Below are positions 56,914 through 64,000 of a stretch of 64,000 nt of DNA, piece after piece. Origin of the DNA: JANQOH01 sp965214495. Lineage in GTDB: Bacteria > Pseudomonadota > Alphaproteobacteria > UBA7887. Under the pieces are notes generated by a model. That model ran no database searches, had not been told where the DNA came from, and saw nothing but the letters and a program-made list of their open reading frames with translations. Numbering within the stretch: position 1 is the first letter of the stretch; each line of letters begins with the position of its first letter. Location of the stretch: assembly GCA_965214495.1 (NCBI GenBank), contig OZ243958.1, positions 1,860,001 to 1,924,000 on the forward strand, in the 5' to 3' direction. The translations under genes were made by a program, and so were the position numbers.

Positions 56914-57711
56914 TCATCGCAACCGGGTTCTCTCCACGTCTTCCGGGCATCGCAACAAGGCGGGAACCCGGCTGTGGCGTTCGGTCAACGTTCGCATCAC
57001 CGGCGACATCCACCCGGTGACCTCGAGAATGCGTTGGTGATCTTCGGCCAGGTTTCGCGCGAAGACCGGTTCGTGATGAGCGATCCGATTGCGCAGAATT
57101 CTCAGACCGTTCAGCATCCCGTGCACCCGCTTGCGGTTCAGCGTCGCGCAATGCGGAAACGCAGAGCGCAGCGCCGGACGCCACAGCACCATCTCGTAGT
57201 TCGCCTTCCCTCCTGATTCGAGACGGCCTCCCCGGCCGAACAGCGAGACCCAGAATCCGAACGACAGGGCGGCAACGACCCGCGAGGCATCGCCCGGCGA
57301 GTCATGGCGCATCGGTTCCGATTTGGCGGCGGCAATTCGTTCGATGGCGCCCCCGTCCAGCCCCGTGTCCGGGTTGTCGTACCACGCCAGGCCATAGCAT
57401 TCGGCAAGCCGTTGGTGCGCGGCATTGCGCAGAGTCACTTCCAATCCCTGCAACGGTCCATAAAACGCAGCGCTGACTTCCGTGTTCCATACGTATAGCC
57501 TCGAAGCCTCCTTTCGATCGCCTCCGGCCGCGTTGAGATACGTGCCGAAGCGTTCGGGCGTCAGCGATGCTTGCAGTTCGTCGAGAAACTCTCTTCGAGT
57601 CAAAAATTCTTGACGTTTGTCCCGTCGTTCATCAGATTCAGGTTGTACGCCCCGGGTCCGCCTCTGCCTTCTGGTATGCGCCCGGGGCTTTGCGTTCATG
57701 GCGTCGGTCAT
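56914..57711 (-). CDS. Abi-like protein with HEPN-type motif (abortive infection candidate)
   Basis: 265 residues from ATG at 57711, sharing one base with the stop of the upstream gene (TGATG). A basic N-terminal ~35 residues precede the Abi family core: SLTPERFGTYLNAAGGDRKE, LYVWNTEVSAAFYGPLQGLE and VTLRNAAHQRL. Then come SFGFWVSLFGRG and, near the end, LRILRNRIAHHEPVF with the RNxxxH motif (207-212) of HEPN ribonucleases. Abi_2-type proteins stop phage growth, probably by cutting RNA. Coupled expression with a small RHH-type gene suggests a toxin-antitoxin arrangement. Confidence 0.82.
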   Translation of the reverse strand: MTDAMNAKPRAHTRRQRRTRGVQPESDERRDKRQEFLTRREFLDELQASLTPERFGTYLNAAGGDRKEASRLYVWNTEVSAAFYGPLQGLEVTLRNAAHQRLAECYGLAWYDNPDTGLDGGAIERIAAAKSEPMRHDSPGDASRVVAALSFGFWVSLFGRGGRLESGGKANYEMVLWRPALRSAFPHCATLNRKRVHGMLNGLRILRNRIAHHEPVFARNLAEDHQRILEVTGWMSPVMRTLTERHSRVPALLRCPEDVERTRLR

Positions 57712-58313
57712 CAACAGCCGCCTCCGGTTTTTGCCCGGGCCGGAACTCTGAGGACGGCGCGCCTGCCGGGCGCGTGCGCCTCGGGTTTGTCGCGCCATTC
57801 GAACTCCATGCGCGCTTCGCAGCCGAGCGCTCTCGCGCATCTGATCAGGACCCTGACGGCGTCGCCTGCGGAAACGCCTTGAAAGGAGAAATCGCGAGAC
57901 GGTACAGGCTTGTAACCGTCGTTGCGCTTGACCCCCTGCGCCAACTGCGCGCCGGAAAGCCGGCGAGTGTCGTCCACCGAGCCGCAGGATCGGAAAACGG
58001 CAACCAGCGCCGTCTCCACAAGGCTGTTCCAGTTGGTTTTCTCAGGGCGATTACCGGCGAACCGGCCATCCAGGAGCTTTGTATGCCCCATTGGCGGAAC
58101 GCCTTCGGGATCGATATCGAGGATGTCGTCCCTGGGAACCGGCCGGATCGACGATCCACTGGCATTCTCGACCGGTGGGCTGGCAATTTCTTGCATCTGC
58201 TTGCAGTAGTGGTCGAGCACCCGCTTGAATGCGACCGGGGGAGTCTCTCCAAGCAGATGCGCAATTCTCTGCAGCCGTTCGGAATCGGTTTCGGAAATTG
58301 CGATGCTGGGCAT
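57711..58313 (-). CDS. SepA-family-like protein with N-terminal RHH region, partner of the Abi gene
   Basis: 200 residues from ATG at 58313. The N-terminus, AISETDSERLQRIAHLLGET followed by PPVAFKRVLDHY, looks like a ribbon-helix-helix DNA-binding region. The larger C-terminal part (KLLDGRFAGNRPEKTNWNSL, VFRSCGSVDDTRRLSGAQLA, VKRNDGYKPVPSRDFSFQGV) resembles proteins annotated as the SepA family next to Abi genes. The name implies an effector, but here the context suggests antitoxin or regulator. It is first in the two-gene operon behind a good promoter. Confidence 0.7.
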   Translation of the reverse strand: MPSIAISETDSERLQRIAHLLGETPPVAFKRVLDHYCKQMQEIASPPVENASGSSIRPVPRDDILDIDPEGVPPMGHTKLLDGRFAGNRPEKTNWNSLVETALVAVFRSCGSVDDTRRLSGAQLAQGVKRNDGYKPVPSRDFSFQGVSAGDAVRVLIRCARALGCEARMEFEWRDKPEAHAPGRRAVLRVPARAKTGGGC

Positions 58314-58352
58314 GGCGGTGACCTCGAGCTGTTGGCATCGGATATCTAGCCT

Positions 58353-58400
58353 GTATGGCTACCATAATTTCATATTCTCCTATTCTCGTATGGCTGTCAA
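58353..58400 (-). promoter_or_regulatory. Promoter and operator candidate of the SepA-like/Abi operon
   Basis: On the minus strand TTGACA (58400-58395), a 17-bp spacer and GAATAT (58377-58372), about 60 bp before the ATG at 58313. AGCCATAC occurs twice in direct orientation, overlapping the -35 (58395-58388) and downstream of the -10 (58360-58353), 35 bp apart. That placement fits autorepression by the RHH-type first gene. The region is AT-rich against its surroundings. Confidence 0.65.
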
Positions 58401-58484
58401 CAAGAAATCTAGCCGGACGCAAATTGACCGGAAACTGGCGCGCGCCTATGCTTCGCGCCGCTTTTGCATTGCAGCATTCCCCTC

Positions 58485-59645
58485 ATGATCGGCGTCACGA
58501 AACCGCGCGCGCGCCCGGCGAACCCGTGCTTCTCCTCCGGCCCGTGCGCCAAGCGGCCGGGCTGGTCGGCCGCCGTCTTGCGCGACGCTGCGCTCGGGCG
58601 TTCGCACCGCGCCGGGGCGGCGAAGGCGCGGCTCGTGGAAGTCATCGCGCGCAGCAAGGCGATGCTCGGCATTCCCGCAGACTGGCGCCTCGGCATTCTC
58701 GGCGGCTCCGACACCGGGGCGTTCGAAGCGGCGCTGTGGTCGCTGCTCGGTGCGCGCCGGGTCGAGGTTCTGGTGTGGGAGAGCTTCGGCGCCGGCTGGG
58801 CGACCGACATCGTCCAGCAACTCGGCATCGCCGACGCGCAGGTGCGCCGGGCGGATTACGGCGCCCTGCCCGACCTCGGCGCGGTCGCGCCCGAGAGCGA
58901 CATCGTGTTCGTCTGGAACGGCACCACTTCGGGCGTCCGCCTGCCCCACGGCGACTGGATCGCCGACGACCGCGGGGGCCTCACGATCTGCGACGCCACC
59001 TCGGCGGCGTTCGCGATGCCCCTGCCGTGGGCGAAACTCGACGTCGCGACCTGGTCGTGGCAGAAGGCGCTGGGCGGCGAGGCGCAGCACGGGATGCTGG
59101 CGCTGGGACCGCGCGCGGTCGAGCGGCTCGAATCGCACCGGCCGCCATGGCCGCTGCCGAAACTGTTTCGCCTGACGAGGGCCGGCAAGCTGAACGAAGG
59201 CATTTTCCGCGGCGAGACGATCAACACGCCGTCGATGCTGTGCGTCGAAGACGCGCTCGACGCGCTGCGCTGGGCCGAGTCGATCGGCGGTCTCGAGGCG
59301 ATGGTGGCGCGTGCGGACGCCAACCTCGCCGCCGTCGCCGACTGGGTGGCGCGCACCGGATGGGTGGACTTCCTGTGCGCCGACCCGGCGCTGCGCTCAT
59401 CGACCTCCGTGTGCTTGTCGATCGTGGATCCGTGGTTCGCCGGCCAGCCGGAAGACCGCCAGCGCGCGACCGCCGCGCGCCTCGCCCGACTCGTCGCCGA
59501 CGAAGGCGCAGCACAGGACATCAACGGCTACCGCGCCGCGCCGCCGGGCTTGCGCCTGTGGGCCGGGCCGACCGTCGAACGCGGCGACCTCGAGGCGCTG
59601 TTTCCCTGGCTCGACTGGGCCTGGCGCCGGTTGCGCGCCGCCTGA
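58485..59645 (+). CDS. serC: Phosphoserine aminotransferase
   Basis: 386 residues from ATG at 58485. PLP enzyme converting 3-phosphohydroxypyruvate and glutamate to phosphoserine. N-terminus PRARPANPCFSSGPCAKRPG is the hallmark of the alphaproteobacterial/methanogen SerC type. LGILGGSDTGAFEAALWSLL and VFVWNGTTSGVRLP match the family, and the PLP lysine is in TWSWQKALGGEAQHGML. It is first gene of the serine operon, 14 bp before serA. Confidence 0.95.
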   Translation: MIGVTKPRARPANPCFSSGPCAKRPGWSAAVLRDAALGRSHRAGAAKARLVEVIARSKAMLGIPADWRLGILGGSDTGAFEAALWSLLGARRVEVLVWESFGAGWATDIVQQLGIADAQVRRADYGALPDLGAVAPESDIVFVWNGTTSGVRLPHGDWIADDRGGLTICDATSAAFAMPLPWAKLDVATWSWQKALGGEAQHGMLALGPRAVERLESHRPPWPLPKLFRLTRAGKLNEGIFRGETINTPSMLCVEDALDALRWAESIGGLEAMVARADANLAAVADWVARTGWVDFLCADPALRSSTSVCLSIVDPWFAGQPEDRQRATAARLARLVADEGAAQDINGYRAAPPGLRLWAGPTVERGDLEALFPWLDWAWRRLRAA

Positions 59646-59659
59646 CGGCGATATCGCTC

Positions 59660-61234
59660 ATGCCCCGCGTGCTGATTTCCGATGCGCTCAGCGACCGGGC
59701 GGTCGCCGTGTTCGAATCGCGCGGCATCGCCGTGGATGTCGCCACCGGCCTCGCGCCCGAAGCGCTGGCGGCGCGCATCGGCGCCTATGAGGGCCTTGCC
59801 GTGCGCTCGGCCACCTGCGTCACCGAAGACCTGCTGGCCGCCGCCAACGGCCTCAAGGTGATCGGCCGCGCCGGCATCGGCATCGACAATATCGACCTCG
59901 CCGCGGCCACCGCGCGCGGCATCGTGGTGATGAACACGCCGTTCGGCAACTCGGTGACGACCGCCGAGCACACGGTGGCGATGATGATGGCGCTCGCCCG
60001 CCGCATTCCCCAGGCCGACCGCTCGACCCGCGCCGGCGAGTGGCTGAAGTCCCGTTTCATGGGCATCGAACTCGCCGGCAAGACCCTGGGGCTGATCGGC
60101 TGCGGCAATGTCGGCTCGATCGTCGCCGAGCGGGCGCAGGGACTGCGGATGCGCGTCGTGGTTTACGACCCGTGGCTGGCCGGCGAACGCGCCGCCGAAC
60201 TCAACGTGGAGAAGGTCGGCCTCGACGCGTTGCTGGCGCGCGCCGACGTGATCAGCCTGCACGCGCCGTTGACCGACGAGACCCGCGGCATGATCGACGC
60301 GGCGGCGCTGGCGAAAACGCGGCCCGGCGTGCGCCTGGTCAACTGCGCCCGCGGCGGCCTCGTCGTGGAAGCCGACCTCAAGGCCGCCATCGAGTCGGGC
60401 CGGATGGCGGGCGCCGCGCTCGACGTGTTCGAGCGCGAGCCGGCGCGCGACAACCCGCTGTTCGCCCTCGACCAGGTCGTCGCGACGCCGCATCTCGGCG
60501 CCTCGACCACCGAAGCGCAGGAGAAGGTCGCCGTCCAGGTCGCGGAACAGATGGCGGACTACCTGTTGACCGGCACGGTGGCCAACGCGCTCAACATGCC
60601 GCCGGTGACCGCCGAGGAAGCGCCGCGCCTTAAACCCTATATGGCGCTGGCGAACCAGCTTGGCAGCCTGGCCGGGCAGATCACCGAATCCGGCATCGGC
60701 AAGGTGTCGGTGCAGTATGAGGGGCACGCGGCGACGCTGAACGCGCGCCCCCTTACCGCCGTCGTCCTTCAGGGCCTGCTGCGACCGACCCTGGAAACCG
60801 TCAACATGGTCAACGCGCCGCTGGTCGCCCGGGAACGCGACATCGAGGTTCGCGAGACGCTATACGAGGGGCCGTGCGACTACCAGACCCTGATCCGCGT
60901 CGAACTCACCAGCGAGCGCCGCACCCGCCGGCTGGCCGGAACGCTGCTCGGCGACAAGCCGCGCATCATCTCGATCGACGATATCGGCGTCGATGCCGGG
61001 CTCGGCCCCGACATGCTCTACATCAACAACGACGACACGCCGGGGACCCTGGGGCTCATCGCCCGGACGATCGGCGATGCGGCGGTCAACATCGCGACCT
61101 TCCATCTCGGCCGCACCGCGCGCGGCGGCGCCGCGATCGCGTTGATCGAGGTCGATGAGCCGGTCTCCGACGCGCTGGTCGCCGACCTTCGCGCACTGCC
61201 GGGGGTGGTGCGGGTGAAGCGGCTCCGCTTCTGA
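59660..61234 (+). CDS. serA: D-3-phosphoglycerate dehydrogenase
   Basis: 524 residues, the long form with an intervening domain and C-terminal ACT domain. VIGRAGIGIDNIDLAAATARG, Rossmann GLIGCGNVGS (144-153), catalytic Arg in VNCARGGLVVE, Glu in DVFEREPA, His in PHLGASTTEAQ. ACT region: LYINNDDTPGTLGLIARTIG and NIATFHLGRTARGGAAIALI, which binds serine for feedback inhibition in many members. First step of serine synthesis. Confidence 0.97.
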   Translation: MPRVLISDALSDRAVAVFESRGIAVDVATGLAPEALAARIGAYEGLAVRSATCVTEDLLAAANGLKVIGRAGIGIDNIDLAAATARGIVVMNTPFGNSVTTAEHTVAMMMALARRIPQADRSTRAGEWLKSRFMGIELAGKTLGLIGCGNVGSIVAERAQGLRMRVVVYDPWLAGERAAELNVEKVGLDALLARADVISLHAPLTDETRGMIDAAALAKTRPGVRLVNCARGGLVVEADLKAAIESGRMAGAALDVFEREPARDNPLFALDQVVATPHLGASTTEAQEKVAVQVAEQMADYLLTGTVANALNMPPVTAEEAPRLKPYMALANQLGSLAGQITESGIGKVSVQYEGHAATLNARPLTAVVLQGLLRPTLETVNMVNAPLVARERDIEVRETLYEGPCDYQTLIRVELTSERRTRRLAGTLLGDKPRIISIDDIGVDAGLGPDMLYINNDDTPGTLGLIARTIGDAAVNIATFHLGRTARGGAAIALIEVDEPVSDALVADLRALPGVVRVKRLRF

Positions 61235-61249
61235 GTTCCGCCGCCGGCC

Positions 61250-62386
61250 ATGAACCCGTCCGACGGAAAGGCGCTGCTGCCGACCGGCCTCGCCGACCTG
61301 CTGCCGCCCGACGCCGACAGCGAAGAGGCGGCGACGCGCCTCATGCTCGATTCCTTCGCCGCCTGGGGCTACGAGCGCATCAAGCCGCCGCTGCTCGAAT
61401 TCGAGGACGGGCTGCTCGACGGTGCGGGCGCGGTGCACGCGGACCAGACCTTTCGCCTGATGGACCCTGCATCGCGGCGTATGTTGGGCGTGCGCGCCGA
61501 CATCACGCCGCAGGTGGCGCGCATCGCCGCCACCCGCCTGTCGGCCGCGCCGCGACCGCTGCGCCTGTGCTATGCCGGCGAAGTGCTGCGCGTGCGCGGC
61601 AGCCAACTGCGCGCCGACCGCCAGTTCCGGCAGGCGGGGGTGGAACTGATCGGCGCCGGAAACGCCGCGATGGGCGACGCCGAAGCGATCCTGCTGGCGG
61701 CGGAGACCGTGGCGCGGCTGGGCATCGACGGCCTGTCGGTCGATATCAACACCCCGACTCTCGCCGCCACCGTGTGCGACGCGTTCGAGATGGACGCCGG
61801 GGAGCGCCGCCTCGCCGCGGCGGCGCTGCAACGCCGCGACGGCGCCGCCCTGCGCGCCATCGGCGGTCCGGCGGTCGCGGCGCTCGACACCCTGCTCGCC
61901 GCGGCCGGCGCGGCGGCGCCCGGCCTCACCCGTCTGGCGCGCACCGACCTGCCGCCGCCGGCGCGTGCGCTGGTGGAGCGGCTCGTCGAGGTGATCGAAC
62001 TGGTCGCGGCGGAGGCCCCCGGTCTCGCCCTGACCGTCGATCCGATCGAAAACCGCGGGTTCGAATATCATACGGGGATCTCGTTCACGCTGTTCGCGCG
62101 CTACGAACTCGGCTCGGGCGGGCGTTACCGGACCGCCGCCGACGAACCCGCCACCGGCTTCACCCTGTTCACCAACGCGCTGCTGCGCGTGCTTCCCGCG
62201 GCGCCGGCGAAACCGCGCCTGTTCGTGCCGCTCGATGCGCCGCGGGGCACGGCGGCGCGGTTGCGGGCCGAAGGCTGGACGGTCCTGCACGCCCTGATGC
62301 CGGAACCGAATGCCGCTGCCGAGGCGCGGCGGTTGAGTTGCAGCCATGTCTGGACCGGCGGCGCGGTCCGGTGCCTCGACGCATAG
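61250..62386 (+). CDS. hisZ: ATP phosphoribosyltransferase regulatory subunit
   Basis: 378 residues from ATG at 61250, 15 bp after serA. Class II aminoacyl-tRNA-synthetase-like fold without aminoacylation: LLPTGLADLLPPDADSEEAA, motif-2-like RLCYAGEVLRVRGSQLRADR, QFRQAGVELIG, YHTGISFTLFARYELGSGGR. HisZ pairs with short-form HisG, which is not in this window. The order serA-hisZ-purA is seen in alphaproteobacteria. Confidence 0.93.
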   Translation: MNPSDGKALLPTGLADLLPPDADSEEAATRLMLDSFAAWGYERIKPPLLEFEDGLLDGAGAVHADQTFRLMDPASRRMLGVRADITPQVARIAATRLSAAPRPLRLCYAGEVLRVRGSQLRADRQFRQAGVELIGAGNAAMGDAEAILLAAETVARLGIDGLSVDINTPTLAATVCDAFEMDAGERRLAAAALQRRDGAALRAIGGPAVAALDTLLAAAGAAAPGLTRLARTDLPPPARALVERLVEVIELVAAEAPGLALTVDPIENRGFEYHTGISFTLFARYELGSGGRYRTAADEPATGFTLFTNALLRVLPAAPAKPRLFVPLDAPRGTAARLRAEGWTVLHALMPEPNAAAEARRLSCSHVWTGGAVRCLDA

Positions 62387-62395
62387 GGGGAGCGC

Positions 62396-63688
62396 GTGGC
62401 CAACGTCGCGGTCGTCGGCTCCCAGTGGGGCGACGAAGGCAAGGGCAAGATCGTCGATTGGCTGTCGCACCGCGCCGACATCGTGGTGCGCTTCCAGGGC
62501 GGGCACAATGCCGGCCACACGCTGGTGGTCGAGGGCGTCACCTACAGGCTCAGCCTTTTGCCGTCGGGAGTCGTGCGCGCCGGCAAGACCTCGATGATCG
62601 GCAACGGCGTGGTCGTCGACCCGTGGGTGCTGCTCGCCGAGATCGACGCCCTCGCCGAGCGCGGCGTCACGCTGACCCCGGAGCGCCTGCGTGTCGCCGC
62701 CAACGCCTGTCTCATCCTGCCGCTGCACGGCGAGCTCGACCGGGCGCGCGAGGCGGCGCGCGGCGCCGGCAGGATCGGCACCACCGGGCGCGGGATCGGC
62801 CCGGCCTACGAAGACAAGGTGGGCCGCCGCGCGGTGCGGTTGTGCGACCTCGGCGAACCCGGGCTGCTGGACGAGCGCCTCGACGCCGCTCTGGCGCATC
62901 ACGACCTCCTGCGCGCGGGCCTCGGCCTCGCACCGGTCGATCGCGCCGGCCTCGGCGACGCGCTGCTGGCGCTGGCGCCGCGGCTGCTGCCGTTCGCCGC
63001 CCCGGTGAGCGCCGAACTCGAACGCGCGCGGCGCGGCGGCAAACGAATCCTCTTCGAAGGCGCCCAGGGCGCGATGCTCGACGTGGACCACGGCACCTAC
63101 CCTTACGTGACCTCGTCCAACACTCTCGCCGGCGCGGCGGCGGCGGGCGCGGGGATCGGCGCCGGGACGATCGACTACGTTCTCGGCATCACCAAGGCCT
63201 ACACCACCCGCGTCGGCGAGGGGCCGTTTCCGACCGAACTCTCCGACGAGACGGGGCGGAGGCTCGGCGAGCGCGGCCGCGAGTTCGGCACCGTGACCGG
63301 ACGCAAGCGGCGCTGCGGCTGGTTCGACGCAGTGCTCGTGCGCCAGGCGGTCAGGCTCGGCGGCATCGACGGCGTCGCCCTGACCAAGCTCGACGTGCTC
63401 GACGGCTTCGAGAGCATCGACGTCTGCGTCGGCTACCGGCTGGACGGCGAGAAGCTCGACAGCCTGCCCGCGGCGCCGGGTTCGCAGCGCCGCGTCGCGC
63501 CGATCTACGAAACCTTCGAAGGCTGGAACGCCACGACGCGCGGCGCCCGCAATTGGGCCGCGCTTCCGGCGACGGCGATCAAATATATCCGCCGCATCGA
63601 AGAACTGATCGACGCGCCGGTCGCGCTGCTCTCGACGAGCCCCGAACGCGAAGACACGATCCTGGTGCGCGACCCGTTCATCGATTGA
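62396..63688 (+). CDS. purA: Adenylosuccinate synthetase
   Basis: 430 residues from GTG at 62396 (GGGGGAG upstream, 9 bp after hisZ). GTP-binding loop VVGSQWGDEGKGKIVDWLS with catalytic Asp at the N-terminus and NAGHTLVVEG with catalytic His. Then GIGPAYEDKVGRRAVRLCDL, FEGAQGAMLDVDHGTYPYVT, GVTKAYTTRVGEGPFPTEL-type segment and NATTRGARNWAALPATA. It joins IMP and Asp in AMP synthesis. Last gene of the run; no terminator is obvious in the 128 bp that follow. Confidence 0.98.
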   Translation: MANVAVVGSQWGDEGKGKIVDWLSHRADIVVRFQGGHNAGHTLVVEGVTYRLSLLPSGVVRAGKTSMIGNGVVVDPWVLLAEIDALAERGVTLTPERLRVAANACLILPLHGELDRAREAARGAGRIGTTGRGIGPAYEDKVGRRAVRLCDLGEPGLLDERLDAALAHHDLLRAGLGLAPVDRAGLGDALLALAPRLLPFAAPVSAELERARRGGKRILFEGAQGAMLDVDHGTYPYVTSSNTLAGAAAAGAGIGAGTIDYVLGITKAYTTRVGEGPFPTELSDETGRRLGERGREFGTVTGRKRRCGWFDAVLVRQAVRLGGIDGVALTKLDVLDGFESIDVCVGYRLDGEKLDSLPAAPGSQRRVAPIYETFEGWNATTRGARNWAALPATAIKYIRRIEELIDAPVALLSTSPEREDTILVRDPFID

Positions 63689-63816
63689 GCGGTTCGGAAC
63701 GGGAAGCGCACACCCGTGGCTGCCGATTGCCGATCGTTGGTCTGTCCTCTATTCCAACCCGAACGCTCGGCGGCCGTCCGACCGGGCCGGGCCGGTGTAG
63801 CGGGGAGGATGACGGG

Positions 63817-64000
63817 GTGAAGGCATCGGATCTGTTCGTGCGTTGTCTGGAAGCCGAAGGCGTGCGCTACGTGTTCGGCGTGCCCGGCGAAGAGAACGCC
63901 GACGTCATGATGTCGCTGGAAGACAGCGACGTGAATTTCGTGCTGTGCCGCCATGAACAATCGGCGGCGTTCATGGCCGACGTCTATGGCCGGCTGACCG
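63817..64000 (+). CDS. Acetolactate-synthase-like ThDP enzyme (partial, N-terminus)
   Basis: First 61 codons from GTG at 63817 (GGGGAGG eight bases before); runs off the window. ASDLFVRCLEAEGVRYVFGV then PGEENADVM and RHEQSAAFMADVYGRLT are the N-terminal ThDP (PYR) domain of acetolactate synthase-type large subunits, with the catalytic Glu in PGEEN or RHEQ. Family (IlvB-like, catabolic or another ThDP enzyme) cannot be settled from this fragment. Confidence 0.85.
   Translation, partial: MKASDLFVRCLEAEGVRYVFGVPGEENADVMMSLEDSDVNFVLCRHEQSAAFMADVYGRLT

Noticed and set aside
58401..58484. A serC-type regulatory RNA motif upstream of serC
   Set aside because: A short GC hairpin (GGCGCGCGCC) is present, but I could not match the motif's conserved positions by eye. 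A covariance-model search would decide.
1..64000. tRNA or rRNA genes
   Set aside because: No cloverleaf with GTTCGA-type T loop and CCA end, and no rRNA-like conserved blocks, were noticed on either strand. A covariance search was not possible.

Overview
The window is GC-rich DNA from an alphaproteobacterium. The evidence is a complete Tad/Flp pilus locus with CpaE-type proteins, the run serC (archaeal/alphaproteobacterial type)-serA-hisZ-purA, and Mu-like phage genes of the type found in that class. No rRNA, tRNA or CRISPR array was seen. Coordinates come from reading frames, start-codon context and stop/start overlaps. Family names come from recognised motifs and were not checked against a database.

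Layout. 1-2565: tail of an ArsC-like gene, a retropepsin-like membrane protease, and an acyl-CoA synthetase preceded by a tiny coupled leader ORF. 2979-9638 (minus strand): a tightly overlapping but incomplete Mu-like module (DnaA-C-like/Zn finger, Mor-like activator, DUF5675, holin, DUF2730, gp26-like, DUF3486, terminase, portal) with no capsid or tail genes. It is interrupted by a plus-strand coiled-coil gene between 40-bp direct repeats. 9797-17065 (minus): tad operon A (cpaE-tadA-tadB-tadC) continued by a di-haem cytochrome c peroxidase and a DAHL-type sensor kinase.

17180-25300 is an accessory island. It holds a REP-associated transposase (RAYT) embedded in arrays of its probable repeats, a MITE with an 8-bp target duplication, and an orphan AbrB-type antitoxin. 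It also holds a two-gene module with an ImmA/IrrE-like C-terminus, and at least seven intact or broken copies of a small membrane-anchored coiled-coil gene. The copies differ in 7- and 11-residue repeats and share one promoter cassette. The same promoter cassette also precedes the unrelated ImmA-like module.

25340-29537 (minus): Flp pilins and TadE/TadG-type genes. 29903-32491: a LysR regulator and an AT-richer SIR2-domain gene (likely foreign, defence-like). 32611-40622: a second cpaE, a lipoprotein, a TadD-like TPR/secretin fusion, then prepilin peptidase, CpaB, an unknown duplicated protein and a TPR+SPOR-like protein. 40662-45169: an oxidoreductase, a GST, a HicBA toxin-antitoxin pair, a nitronate monooxygenase-like enzyme and an epoxide-hydrolase-like enzyme.

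45290-46166: a second element with inverted-repeat ends, filled by six ~120-bp repeat units. 46340-56805: a ~10-kb autotransporter adhesin gene with about 22 near-identical ~93-96-residue repeats and a 14-C tract near its 5' end. It is broken by two single-base frameshifts and one nonsense codon. 56914-58313 (minus): an RHH-like (SepA-family) gene and an Abi/HEPN gene, likely an abortive-infection or toxin-antitoxin operon. 58485-64000: serC, serA, hisZ, purA and the start of a ThDP-dependent acetolactate-synthase-like gene.

Taken together, core metabolism lies at the right edge. The middle is a surface-adhesion region (Tad pilus plus giant autotransporter) that has been repeatedly invaded by small mobile repeats and by defence or TA-type modules.
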